In this document: positions 25,940 through 34,540 of the stretch, piece after piece | Position numbering within the stretch: position 1 is the first letter of the stretch | Layout: each line of letters begins with the position of its first letter | Assembly (NCBI RefSeq): GCF_011777495.1 | Contig: NZ_JAATJS010000004.1 | Coordinates: forward strand, 186,001 to 250,000 | Length of the DNA: 64,000 nt | Reading direction: 5' to 3' | Source of the DNA: Microvirga terricola | Lineage (GTDB): Bacteria > Pseudomonadota > Alphaproteobacteria > Rhizobiales > Beijerinckiaceae | Translations under genes and position numbers: made by a program | Notes under the pieces: model-generated | Told to the model about the DNA's origin: nothing | Database searches by the model: none | The model's input: only the letters and a program-made list of their open reading frames with translations

Positions 25940-27226
25940 ATGACCACCTCTGCCGACTTCTCGCATTTTTTTCGACACGAGCGGAGTCTCGCTCCGCTCT
26001 TTGATGCCGTGCAACGGCAAACCCTTCGCTACTTCTGGGATTTCGGCCATCCGGTCAGTGGCCTCACGCGAGAGAGGATCACGATTGGCCAACCTCCGGG
26101 CGACCGCGTCGCTATCGGTGCATCAGGCATGGGCGTCATGGCGCTCATCGTAGGCATCGAGAGAGGTTGGATCTCTCACGATGACGCTCTCCAGCGGCTT
26201 CTGACGATGGTGCGCTTTTTGGAAATCGCACCGTCCTATCACGGCATCTTCCCCCATTGGATGAACGGCCGGACTGGTGCGACGATCCCTTTCAGTCGCA
26301 AGGACGATGGTGGCGACCTCGTCGAGACGGCCTTTCTGCTTCAAGGGCTGCTCTGCGCGCGGCAATATTTTCAGGGTGAAGACACCGCTGAACGTGAGTT
26401 GCGGGGCCTGATCGACCGGATTTGGCTGGATGCGGAGTGGGATTGGCACACGCGTGGCGGCGTCAAAATGCTCTATTGGCACTGGAGCCCCAACCACGAC
26501 TGGAGCATGGATTACGAGATCCGCGGCTGGAACGAGTGCTTCGTCGTCTATGTACTGGCCGCCTCTTCGCCAACACATGGCATCGACCCCAAGGTCTATC
26601 ACGGTGGATGGGCCCAAGGACGGGACTTCCGAAACGGACGCACTTACTATGACATCGAACTCCCGCTCGGTCCCGATTACGGCGGTGCGCTGTCCTTCGC
26701 CCACTACTCCTTTCTCGGCCTCGACCCACGCGGATTGAAGGATCGTTATGCCGATTATTGGCAGCAGAACGTTCGCCATGTGTTGATCAACAGAGAGCAC
26801 TGCATCCGCAATCCTCACCAGTACGAGGGATACGGGCCAGATTGCTGGGGGTTGACGGCTGACGATACCGCCGACGGCTATCGCTCTCTCCATCCCGCGA
26901 ACGATCTCGGATTCATCGCGCCCAATGCGGCTCTTGCGAGCTTTCCTTATGCCCCAGCGGCGGTCACACGCGTTCTACGCCATTTCTGCGGCCCCTTGCG
27001 CGACAGAATCTGGGGCGAGTGCGGCTTCACATCAGCCTTCGGTGAAACGCGAGATTGGTATTCGCGCGACTATATCGGCGTCGATGAGGGGCCGATCGTG
27101 GTCATGATCGAAAATTATCGCTCGGGGCTATTATGGAAGCTCTTCATGAGCTGCCCCGAAGTCCGCTCTGGCCTTGCCAGATTAGGCTTTGAATCGCCGC
27201 ATCTGGTTTCATCGGGAAACCCATGA
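25940..27226 (+). CDS. Glycoamylase-like (PF10091, GH144-type) protein, possible beta-1,2-glucanase
   Basis: A 428-residue alpha/alpha-barrel protein of the family first called glucoamylase-like (COG5368). Some members are endo-beta-1,2-glucanases (GH144), and a related domain occurs in cyclic beta-1,2-glucan synthases. Recognisable segments are RYFWDFGHPVSGLTRER, GASGMGVMALIVGIERGWI, WHWSPNHDWSMDYEIRGWNE, FAHYSFLGLDPRGLKDRYAD and GPIVVMIENYRSGLLWKLFM. No signal peptide is seen. ATG 25940 is chosen over GTG 25928; the ribosome-binding site is weak. It overlaps the GH15 gene by 4 bp. The true substrate is undetermined. Confidence 0.78.
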   Translation: MTTSADFSHFFRHERSLAPLFDAVQRQTLRYFWDFGHPVSGLTRERITIGQPPGDRVAIGASGMGVMALIVGIERGWISHDDALQRLLTMVRFLEIAPSYHGIFPHWMNGRTGATIPFSRKDDGGDLVETAFLLQGLLCARQYFQGEDTAERELRGLIDRIWLDAEWDWHTRGGVKMLYWHWSPNHDWSMDYEIRGWNECFVVYVLAASSPTHGIDPKVYHGGWAQGRDFRNGRTYYDIELPLGPDYGGALSFAHYSFLGLDPRGLKDRYADYWQQNVRHVLINREHCIRNPHQYEGYGPDCWGLTADDTADGYRSLHPANDLGFIAPNAALASFPYAPAAVTRVLRHFCGPLRDRIWGECGFTSAFGETRDWYSRDYIGVDEGPIVVMIENYRSGLLWKLFMSCPEVRSGLARLGFESPHLVSSGNP

Positions 27227-28662
27227 GAAGCGCGGCCGAAGAGCTTGCCCGCTGGATGGACGCGGAATTGCAGGTTGCCGCAACCGCCATCTTCCAGGGC
27301 GTGTCCGCCACACATCTCGTGATGGAGCGCTCATCCTTCGGCGAGAAGATAGTACCGAAGCCCGGATCCATCGTCGCCGCCCCCGCAACCGATCTTTCCG
27401 GCGGCGACCCGGACTATTTTTTTCATTGGTTGCGGGATTCCTCCCTCGTGATGGACGCCTTGAGAATCCTGCACATGCGGCACGCGTGGGAGGGCGCTCA
27501 TCAGGGGTTCAGGGACTTTGTTCGCTTCGGTCTCGACTTGACCGGCCTCGACGGCACTTGGCTGAGTCAGGAGACCATCAGAAAAGGGATCAACCCGGAC
27601 TTCCTAAAGTATGTGCGATCCGACGAGGACCTGGCGCGGGCGACGGGCGAAGCCCTCCTGGGCGAAGTGCGATACAACCCGGATGGAACGCTCGACATCA
27701 TCAAATGGTCGCGACCACAGAACGATGGCCCCGCACTGCGGGCACTATGTGTGCTCCGCTACCTTCAAGTGGGCGAGCGGTTCGGCGAACAACCAACCGT
27801 CGACTTGCTCATGAAGGACCTCGCCTTCATCGAGAGGTGCTGCATGGAGCCTTGTTACGATCTCTGGGAGGAGGAACTCGGCCATCACTACTACACGCAC
27901 CTCGTCCAGATGGCGGCGCTCGAAGACGGTGCGCGTTGGTTGATCCAAAGCGGCGACGAAGGCCAAGGAAACCGCCTACTTGCCGTCGCGCAAACACTCC
28001 GCAGAAGCCTCGATCTGCATTGGTCTCCCGAAAAGCGCTTTTATCTGAGCCGGACGGATAGCCCCCGCAATACGCGAAAGGATTTGGACGCTTCCGCGAT
28101 CCTCGCCGTTCTCCATGCTAACCGTGCAGAGGGTGCGCACAGCGTACTCGATCCCAAAATCCATGCCACGGTCGAAAAGCTGGAAAACCTTTTCGCTCGC
28201 GAATACCGCATCAACGATCCTCTCCCGCACGGGCGAGGTCCGGCGATGGGTCGTTATGCCGACGATCATTATCTCAGCGGCGGCGCGTGGTACATGACGA
28301 CGCTGGGAACTGCCGAATTCTATTATCGGCTGACAGAGCGCATTGCCGCTGGCTGCGAGCTTGAATGTTGTGAAGACAACGCGTCGTTTCTGACGCGCGT
28401 CGTCGGCGATGGGACGGCGACCACACAACCATCCACACGTGAGGCGCGAAGAAAGTTCGCGGGCGCCTTCCTCAACCGGGGCGATGCCTTCATGTTGACC
28501 GTCAAGGATTACACGCCCGCTTCCGGGGAACTGTCCGAGCAGTTCGATCAATCGACCGGGCGTCAGACCTCCGCGAAGAACCTGGCTTGGAGCTACGCCG
28601 CCTTCATCACCGCCTATGATGCGAGGCAGCGGGCGCGCAGCTCTCTTTTCCTAAAACGTTAG
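27223..28662 (+). CDS. GH15 glucoamylase of fungal type, cytoplasmic
   Basis: Glycoside hydrolase family 15 enzyme of 479 residues, expected to release beta-D-glucose from non-reducing ends of alpha-1,4-glucans (EC 3.2.1.3). Motifs resemble the fungal enzymes more than the usual bacterial ones: PDYFFHWLRDSSLVM, RPQNDGPALRALCV, the general acid Glu in CYDLWEEELGHHYYT, and LSEQFDQSTGRQTSAKNLAW near the C-terminus. There is no signal peptide or starch-binding domain, so glycogen or imported maltodextrin is the likely substrate. It is coupled by a 4-bp overlap to the GH144-type gene, and its stop overlaps the stop of convergent pfkB. Confidence 0.87.
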   Translation: MRSAAEELARWMDAELQVAATAIFQGVSATHLVMERSSFGEKIVPKPGSIVAAPATDLSGGDPDYFFHWLRDSSLVMDALRILHMRHAWEGAHQGFRDFVRFGLDLTGLDGTWLSQETIRKGINPDFLKYVRSDEDLARATGEALLGEVRYNPDGTLDIIKWSRPQNDGPALRALCVLRYLQVGERFGEQPTVDLLMKDLAFIERCCMEPCYDLWEEELGHHYYTHLVQMAALEDGARWLIQSGDEGQGNRLLAVAQTLRRSLDLHWSPEKRFYLSRTDSPRNTRKDLDASAILAVLHANRAEGAHSVLDPKIHATVEKLENLFAREYRINDPLPHGRGPAMGRYADDHYLSGGAWYMTTLGTAEFYYRLTERIAAGCELECCEDNASFLTRVVGDGTATTQPSTREARRKFAGAFLNRGDAFMLTVKDYTPASGELSEQFDQSTGRQTSAKNLAWSYAAFITAYDARQRARSSLFLKR

Positions 28663-29597
28663 GTATTTCCATTAGGACTTTGTTCCAAGTACAGTTTTTC
28701 GACGTCATCCCGTCGACACAATTCGGTGCCCGGCGTCATAAGAGTCGCTGCGCCCGCAGCCATGCCGAAGCGCACGGCCTGTTGTAATTCCATCCCGCGC
28801 ACCAGCCCCAGAGCAATCGCCGCAACCATGCTGTCGCCTGCGCCTACAGCACTGCGAATGGGAACCTCTATAGGGGCGAACCTTTCGTACCTTCGCTCAG
28901 TGACGAGTAGCGCCCCCTTCGCTCCCAGGGAAACGACGACCACCTCCGCGCGCTTCTCGGTGATGAGGTCTCGCGCGGCTTGGATCTGTTCAGCCTCGCT
29001 CGAAAGCTCGCGCCCTACGCATTCCCGAAGCTCCCGCACACTCGGCTTCAGAAGATAGACACCCCTGCGTGTCAGACGCAGCGCCTCGCCTGATGTATCG
29101 AGGATGAAGCGGACTCCCTGCCCCGCGGCGAGATCGGCCACGTCCTGAAAGAAATCCGCCCTCACACCGGGCGGCAGGCTGCCGCTGGCGACGAGGAAGC
29201 GCGCTCCGGCGAGGTATCCGGCGAGGTTTTCGAGGCATGTCCTCTGCTCTGTCTCGATCAGACTCGGCCCGGGCAAGACAAAGCGGTATTGCTGCCCGCT
29301 CCGCTGCTCATCCACGGTGAAACTCTCGCGCGTCACACCCTCGACGGGAATACGGATGTGAGGCACGCCTTGCCGCGCAAGCAACCCCTCCAGCGACTGG
29401 CCGGACGGTCCCCCTGCGGGGAAGACCGCAAACGCCGCTCCGCCCAAGGTTTTCACGACCCGCGCGACGTTGATACCTCCCCCACCAGGATCGTAACGAG
29501 GTGACCCGCAACGCATCTTCTCCGTGGGAATGACCACTTCCGTGCTGGTGGCGATATCGAGCGCGGGGTTCATGGTGAGCGTTACGATCTCAGGCAA
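28659..29597 (-). CDS. pfkB: 6-phosphofructokinase II (PfkB family)
   Basis: Ribokinase-fold sugar kinase of 312 residues, close to E. coli PfkB (Pfk-2): TLTMNPALDIAT, FEPGGGGINVAR-like YDPGGGGINVARVVK, VFPAGGPSGQSLEGLLA, SGSLPPGV, LDTSGEAL and the catalytic GAGDSMVAAIALG. It phosphorylates fructose-6-phosphate; 1-phosphofructokinase or tagatose-6-phosphate kinase activity is an alternative. I place the start at TTG 29597 (PEIVTLTMNPALD) because GGAGAG lies upstream and it aligns with the E. coli start; ATG 29630 would add 11 residues. It is convergent with the glycosidase genes and could process glucose they release after phosphorylation and isomerisation. Confidence 0.87.
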   Translation of the reverse strand: MPEIVTLTMNPALDIATSTEVVIPTEKMRCGSPRYDPGGGGINVARVVKTLGGAAFAVFPAGGPSGQSLEGLLARQGVPHIRIPVEGVTRESFTVDEQRSGQQYRFVLPGPSLIETEQRTCLENLAGYLAGARFLVASGSLPPGVRADFFQDVADLAAGQGVRFILDTSGEALRLTRRGVYLLKPSVRELRECVGRELSSEAEQIQAARDLITEKRAEVVVVSLGAKGALLVTERRYERFAPIEVPIRSAVGAGDSMVAAIALGLVRGMELQQAVRFGMAAGAATLMTPGTELCRRDDVEKLYLEQSPNGNT

Positions 29598-29762
29598 CTC
29601 GCTCTCTCCACGCCGCGAAGAAGCTTCCATCGGTCTCAATGGACCAATCTGAAATTATCGGCGTAGGCGGCCCACATTCAAGGTAATCGGCGCTCGGTTA
29701 GAAATCCAATTGCCGCGCCCTAGGTTTCCAACTGAACCGCCCTTGCAAGAGATAAGAATGAC

Positions 29763-30212
29763 ATGGCGACGGCCCTGCATTCCTTTTCGGTACCGGACGA
29801 AATCGAATCTCTGCTGAAACGCGTACGCGCCTACTGGCTCTCGTTGCGGCGCGGCGAGGCCAACATGCCGTTTTCCGACGATGTCGACCCGTCCGAGGTT
29901 CCCGAACTCGGGGATCAGCTGATGCTGATTACCGCGTTCGAAAGCCCAGACCGCTTTCGGTTCGAAATCGTGGGGGCGCAGATCCGCCGGCACTATGGGG
30001 AACCGTTGGCCGGTCGATTCACGGATGAGGTCGAGCAGCGCCCTCCTCTGGATTCCTTGACGCAGCAATGCGCGGCGACGGTCGCACAGCGGAAGCCCAC
30101 CTATTTCCGCATCGAAACTTCCGGCTTGAAGACCGGGTACACGCGCCTCCTGCTGCCGACTTGGGGGGACGGTCACGTGATGCTTCTGCTCGGAGCTGTC
30201 GCCCGCCTCTAA
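29763..30212 (+). CDS. PAS domain protein (PAS_5 type)
   Basis: A 149-residue single-domain cytoplasmic protein resembling the alphaproteobacterial PAS_5 family (PF07310). Typical features are an opening ALHSFSVPDEIESLLKRVRA, YWLSLRRGEANMPFSDDVDP, ELGDQLMLITAF, and a beta-rich end YTRLLLPTWGDGHVMLLLGA. Function is unknown; small-molecule or redox sensing is only an analogy. AAGAGA lies upstream of the ATG. It has no output domain and stands alone between pfkB (divergent) and the glycosylation operon. Confidence 0.75.
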   Translation: MATALHSFSVPDEIESLLKRVRAYWLSLRRGEANMPFSDDVDPSEVPELGDQLMLITAFESPDRFRFEIVGAQIRRHYGEPLAGRFTDEVEQRPPLDSLTQQCAATVAQRKPTYFRIETSGLKTGYTRLLLPTWGDGHVMLLLGAVARL

Positions 30213-30224
30213 ACCCGCCGCCAT

Positions 30225-30253
30225 CTTTTCGACCGTATCGCTGTATCGAAAAG
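30225..30253. other. Inverted repeat downstream of the PAS gene
   Basis: CTTTTCGA (30225-30232) and TCGAAAAG (30246-30253) form an 8-bp stem 13 bp after the PAS-gene stop and 120 bp before the next gene. It lacks a T-run; it could be a weak terminator or a protein-binding palindrome. Confidence 0.35.
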
Positions 30254-30372
30254 GGAGTGGGAGCAAGCACTTCGCAATCTGCGCAAAGATGTCTGTTGGC
30301 ATCAACCCCAAACAGTTGGTACCAGAATAACATAATCGCCAAAGCCTAACGCTACGCGAATCGGGGGCATCT

Positions 30373-32694
30373 TTGTCTGAGCAACTTAAAGTTTCGTTGC
30401 AGGATCTTCTTTCTGCGTCGAAAAACATGAAGGGCCAGGGCCGCAGGTCCGAGGCGGCCGAGCTTCTGATCCAGGCGATTGAGCAGAACAAGACGCAACG
30501 CGGAGCCCTTCCCCGCGGCGTTTATGGCGAACTCTGCATCCTTTTCTATGAGCTTGGCCGGTACGAGGAGGCTTTGCGCTGGTCCGGCGAGGGGTTGGCA
30601 AAGTTGAAGAAGGACTTTGCGCTGACCAATATGCGCGGCGTCCTGTTCCGACGCCTGGGGCGCTATGAAGAAGCCCTCACCTGTTTCCGTGAGGCCGGCA
30701 AGCTCGACCCGAAGAGCGTCATGCCGCTCGCAAACGCGGGTAACGTTTATCTCGATCTGCAGGATGGACCGCGCGCCGTCGAGGTTTTTACCCGCGTCGT
30801 GCGCATGATGCCGAAATCGAGCGAGTACCAGCGACAACTCGGAACAGCTTATTTCCATTCCGGCGACTTCGAGCGGGCGCGTCGCTTTTTCGACGTGGCG
30901 CGGCAGTTGGCGCCCAACGAGCCCCTGCCTTGGATCAGCGTTGCCAACGCACTGGAGGAGTTGAACCAATTCGAGGCCGCGCTGGCTACGCTTGACCAGG
31001 CCCTTGAGCGGATCGGCCCGAATGAGGACCTCCTCACCTCCAAACTGGCCGCTTTTCGGCGAAATGGCCGCTTTGACGAGGCCATCGCCTGGCTCCAGCA
31101 ACTTGTCGCCGCCACGCCGGGCAGCGCTTTGTTGCATTTTCAGCTAGGCCGAACGCTCGCCCGTTTCGACAGGCCCAAGGCAAACGAGTATTTCGCAAGA
31201 GCCCTCGCCCTCGCCCCGGACGATACGGACATTCTGACCGAGTATGCCGAGTCCTTGGATCGTACGCGCGGGCCGGAGGAACCGAAGAATATCGCCCAGG
31301 CCTACGAGCTGGCTCTTCGGCGCCTTACCCTCGGCGGCAATTTGCTTCCCGACGCGCGGACGCTGCGCAACATTGTGATCCGCTCCGCCGATTATGCCGG
31401 TGCGGAACGTGTGGGAACCTTGGAGGAGCTTGGCGCTTACTGGGCCCGGACTAACCAGGAAGCCGCCCTTCACCATCTGATGGGGCAGGTCGAGACGCCG
31501 GAGCAGCGTCGGAAACTCGTGGGCTGGCACCGCATCTGGGGGCAGTCCGTCGAAAAGCGCGCAGCGCAGACGCCGTTGCAACTCCCTCCGGCTGTCATCG
31601 GCCGAGCAAAAATCCGCGTCGGGCTTATGTCCTCGGATCTGCGTCACCATCCGGTTGCGTATTTCGCGGCGCCTCTGATCGCCGGATATGATCGCAGCCG
31701 CTTCGAGTTCTATTGCTTTTCCTGGTGCACCCACCCGCCGGACCCGATCCAACAGCGGTTGAGCGAATTCGCCGACGTGTTCCGCGTGCATCCGAAAATT
31801 TCGGATCGGGACGCCGCGCAACTGATTGCGAACGATAGTCTCGACGTGTTGTTTGAGCTTGGCGGCTCCACCGACATGAACAAGATCCGCACCATGGCGT
31901 GGCGCCCCGCGCCCCGTCAGGCAAGCTGGCTCGGCTATCCGCATTCGGCGGGACTCGGCACCATCGACAAGATTCTGACCGACCCGTTCATCACACCGAC
32001 GGACCCGGCGCTTCTCATCGAGAAGCCGTTCGAACTCGCCCATAGCTGGGTCTCCTTCGAGCAGCCGGGATTTGGTGGGATGCCCGATATCGATCCGAGG
32101 ACGCCGGAGGAACGCGAGGGCCGGATCACGTTCGGCACCATGAACAATCCTTACAAGTACAATCCAGCCTGCATCGAAACCTGGGCTGCGATCCTCCGCG
32201 AAGTGCCGGGATCGCGCTTCCTGTTCGTGCGGCCGGAGGGCGCGGTGCCGTCATTCCGCGCCAATGTCGAGCGATTGTTCGCGATGCACGGAGTCGAGCC
32301 GGATCGCATCAACTACATCCCGGTGCGCGGGGCACATCTCCAGCACTACAACGCGATAGATGTCGCCCTCGACACCTTCCCCCAGACGGGCGGCACGACC
32401 ACGTGCGAAACCCTTTGGATGGGCGTTCCCGTCATCAGCCTCGTCGGCGAGGCATTCTTCGAGCGGCTGTCCTATTCCAACTTGAACAATGCCGGGCTGG
32501 GCGATCTGTGCGTCAACTCGCGCGAGGCCTATGTGGCGAAGGCGGCCGAGATCGCGCGGAATACCGCGTGGCGCACCGAACTACGCCGCACCATGCGGGA
32601 GCGGCTGAAATCGCACCCTCTCGGAAGGCCGGACATTTTCGTGAATGACTTCCAGCAGGCGGTGCTTCGCTGGATGGAGGAACCGCGCCCATGA
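30373..32694 (+). CDS. TPR-containing GT41 (SPINDLY/OGT-like) glycosyltransferase
   Basis: A 773-residue cytoplasmic protein. About 300 N-terminal residues hold TPR repeats (LFYELGRYEEALRWSGEGLA, LFRRLGRYEEALTCFREAGK and others). The C-terminal GT41 catalytic half has RVGLMSSDLRHHPVAYFA, RQASWLGYPHSAGLGTIDKI, ITFGTMNNPYKYNPACIE, and HYNAIDVALDTFPQTGGTTT followed by CETLWMGVPVISL. Eukaryotic and bacterial relatives transfer sugars to Ser/Thr of proteins. The start is TTG 30373 with GGGGG upstream. It overlaps rfbF by 4 bp and is followed by a CDP-deoxysugar pathway, so it probably uses that sugar on a protein, perhaps a surface or flagellar one. Confidence 0.9.
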   Translation: MSEQLKVSLQDLLSASKNMKGQGRRSEAAELLIQAIEQNKTQRGALPRGVYGELCILFYELGRYEEALRWSGEGLAKLKKDFALTNMRGVLFRRLGRYEEALTCFREAGKLDPKSVMPLANAGNVYLDLQDGPRAVEVFTRVVRMMPKSSEYQRQLGTAYFHSGDFERARRFFDVARQLAPNEPLPWISVANALEELNQFEAALATLDQALERIGPNEDLLTSKLAAFRRNGRFDEAIAWLQQLVAATPGSALLHFQLGRTLARFDRPKANEYFARALALAPDDTDILTEYAESLDRTRGPEEPKNIAQAYELALRRLTLGGNLLPDARTLRNIVIRSADYAGAERVGTLEELGAYWARTNQEAALHHLMGQVETPEQRRKLVGWHRIWGQSVEKRAAQTPLQLPPAVIGRAKIRVGLMSSDLRHHPVAYFAAPLIAGYDRSRFEFYCFSWCTHPPDPIQQRLSEFADVFRVHPKISDRDAAQLIANDSLDVLFELGGSTDMNKIRTMAWRPAPRQASWLGYPHSAGLGTIDKILTDPFITPTDPALLIEKPFELAHSWVSFEQPGFGGMPDIDPRTPEEREGRITFGTMNNPYKYNPACIETWAAILREVPGSRFLFVRPEGAVPSFRANVERLFAMHGVEPDRINYIPVRGAHLQHYNAIDVALDTFPQTGGTTTCETLWMGVPVISLVGEAFFERLSYSNLNNAGLGDLCVNSREAYVAKAAEIARNTAWRTELRRTMRERLKSHPLGRPDIFVNDFQQAVLRWMEEPRP

Positions 32695-33464
32695 CGACAG
32701 CTGTGATCCTAGCGGGCGGGCGCGGAACCCGGCTTGCGGAAGAGACGAGCGCACGCCCGAAGCCCATGGTCGAGATCGGGCGCCGGCCGATCCTCTGGCA
32801 CATCATGAAGATTTATGCCGCGCATGGCGTGACCGATTTCGTGATCTGCCTTGGTTATATGGGCTTCCTGATCAAGGAGTTCTTCGTCAACTATCGCCTG
32901 CATGAGGCCGATATCTCGGTCGATCTGAGTTCCGGCGCGGTGAGCTATCATCGCAACGCTGCCGAGCCCTGGCGCGTCACGCTGATCGATACGGGCGACG
33001 ACACGCAGACCGGCGGTCGCTTGAAGCGTGTTGCGAACTATCTCGATTCCAACGAGCCTTTCTGTCTCACTTATGGCGACGGCGTCGGCGACGTGGACAT
33101 CACGTCGCTTCTTGCCTTCCATCGCGCCCACGGCAAGCTCGCGACGGTAACAGCGGTGACGCCCCCCGGTCGTTTCGGCGCGCTCGCTCGTTCCGGTGAT
33201 CACGTTACGGCTTTCATGGAAAAGCCCTTGGGCGATGGAGGCGCGATCAACGGCGGCTTCTTCGTTCTCTCGCCGGCCGTACTGCAGCGCATCGCCGGTG
33301 ATGAGACCGTGTTCGAGAAAGAACCGTTGGAAGGCCTCGCCGCCGACGGACAACTATGCGCCTACGACCATCCCGGCTTCTGGCAGCCGATGGACACCTT
33401 ACGCGACAAGCTCCACCTGGAAGAGCTTTGGAGGAGCGGAGCGGCGCCATGGAAAATATGGTGA
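32691..33464 (+). CDS. rfbF: Glucose-1-phosphate cytidylyltransferase
   Basis: Nucleotidyltransferase of 257 residues that makes CDP-glucose from CTP and glucose-1-phosphate. The nucleotide-binding N-terminus reads AVILAGGRGTRLAEETSARP then KPMVEIGRRPILWHIMKIYA. Further family segments are YGDGVGDVDITSLL, INGGFFVLSPAVL and PGFWQPMDTLRDKLHLEELW. It lies between the GT41 gene (4-bp overlap) and rfbG (16-bp overlap). It is the entry step of the CDP-sugar branch. Confidence 0.95.
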   Translation: MTTAVILAGGRGTRLAEETSARPKPMVEIGRRPILWHIMKIYAAHGVTDFVICLGYMGFLIKEFFVNYRLHEADISVDLSSGAVSYHRNAAEPWRVTLIDTGDDTQTGGRLKRVANYLDSNEPFCLTYGDGVGDVDITSLLAFHRAHGKLATVTAVTPPGRFGALARSGDHVTAFMEKPLGDGGAINGGFFVLSPAVLQRIAGDETVFEKEPLEGLAADGQLCAYDHPGFWQPMDTLRDKLHLEELWRSGAAPWKIW

Positions 33465-34540
33465 AGCCGCCCGTTCACTCCCGCAAGCCCGCGCCGGATC
33501 TCTGGCGCGGCAAGCGTGTGCTTGTGACTGGCCATACGGGCTTCAAGGGTGCGTGGCTCTGCCTTCTCCTCTCTCAACTCGGGGCGAAGGTGACGGGCTT
33601 CGCCCTGCCGTACGAACCGGGACCGGCGGCCTACGATCTTTTGGGGATCGCCGCCCATCTTCATCAAAACCAATTCGGCGATCTGCGCGATGCGCAAGCG
33701 GTTGCGACTGCGGTACGTTCGGCCGAGCCCGACATCGTTCTGCATCTCGCGGCCCAGGCCGTGGTAGGCAGAAGCTATCGTGATCCGGCAGGCACCTTTG
33801 CTACGAATGTCGCCGGCACGATCAGCCTTCTGGAAGCCTGCCGCGGAACCCCCGGCCTGTCCGCAGCCGTGGTCGTCACAAGCGACAAGGTCTATCGCAA
33901 TGACGGCACGGGCCGCGCCTTTCGCGAAACCGACCCGCTCGGTGGCTCCGATCCGTACAGCGCATCAAAGGCGGCTTGTGAGATCGCGGTGGCGTCCTAC
34001 GTCTCGTCGTTCGCGAGTACCCTTCCCCCAATCGCCACCGCTCGCGCTGGCAATGTGGTTGGCGGCGGAGATTTTGGCGAAGACAGGCTTATCCCCGATC
34101 TTTTCCGCGCGGAGCGCGCCGGGCAACCGCTTGCGATCCGCCAGCCCGATGCGACGCGGCCCTTCCAGCATGTGCTCGATGTTCTTAGCGGCTACCTCCT
34201 TCTGGCTGAGGACCTGATCCAAAAACCTTCTGAGACACCGCGAGCGGTCAACTTCGGACCCGACGCTCGGGAGATGAGCGTGCAGGATGTTCTCGACACC
34301 GTGGCGCGCGTGCGTGGCCGCGCTGTGAATTGGCAGCACGCCGATCCGCAGGCCATCTACGCCGAAGCGCCGCGCCTCGCCATCGATGCCTCGCTCGCTC
34401 GCCACACGCTCGGATGGGAACCTCGGCTCAAGGAAGATGCGATCTTTCTTGAGACCGCCGAATGGTACGAAGCATGGCTTAAGGGTGAAGAGCTGCGCGG
34501 CTTGTCCGAACGGGCTATCGAAAGGGCAATCTCCTCATGA
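33449..34540 (+). CDS. rfbG: CDP-glucose 4,6-dehydratase
   Basis: Short-chain dehydrogenase/reductase-fold enzyme of 363 residues converting CDP-glucose to CDP-4-keto-6-deoxyglucose with bound NAD. The N-terminal dinucleotide site is VLVTGHTGFKGAWL; the catalytic motifs are VVTSDKVYRNDG and the YxxxK pair in SDPYSASKAACE. C-terminal substrate segments are RPFQHVLDVLSGYL and LGWEPRLKEDAI. The start ATG 33449 has GGAG at proper spacing. It is coupled to genes on both sides. Confidence 0.95.
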   Translation: MENMVKPPVHSRKPAPDLWRGKRVLVTGHTGFKGAWLCLLLSQLGAKVTGFALPYEPGPAAYDLLGIAAHLHQNQFGDLRDAQAVATAVRSAEPDIVLHLAAQAVVGRSYRDPAGTFATNVAGTISLLEACRGTPGLSAAVVVTSDKVYRNDGTGRAFRETDPLGGSDPYSASKAACEIAVASYVSSFASTLPPIATARAGNVVGGGDFGEDRLIPDLFRAERAGQPLAIRQPDATRPFQHVLDVLSGYLLLAEDLIQKPSETPRAVNFGPDAREMSVQDVLDTVARVRGRAVNWQHADPQAIYAEAPRLAIDASLARHTLGWEPRLKEDAIFLETAEWYEAWLKGEELRGLSERAIERAISS

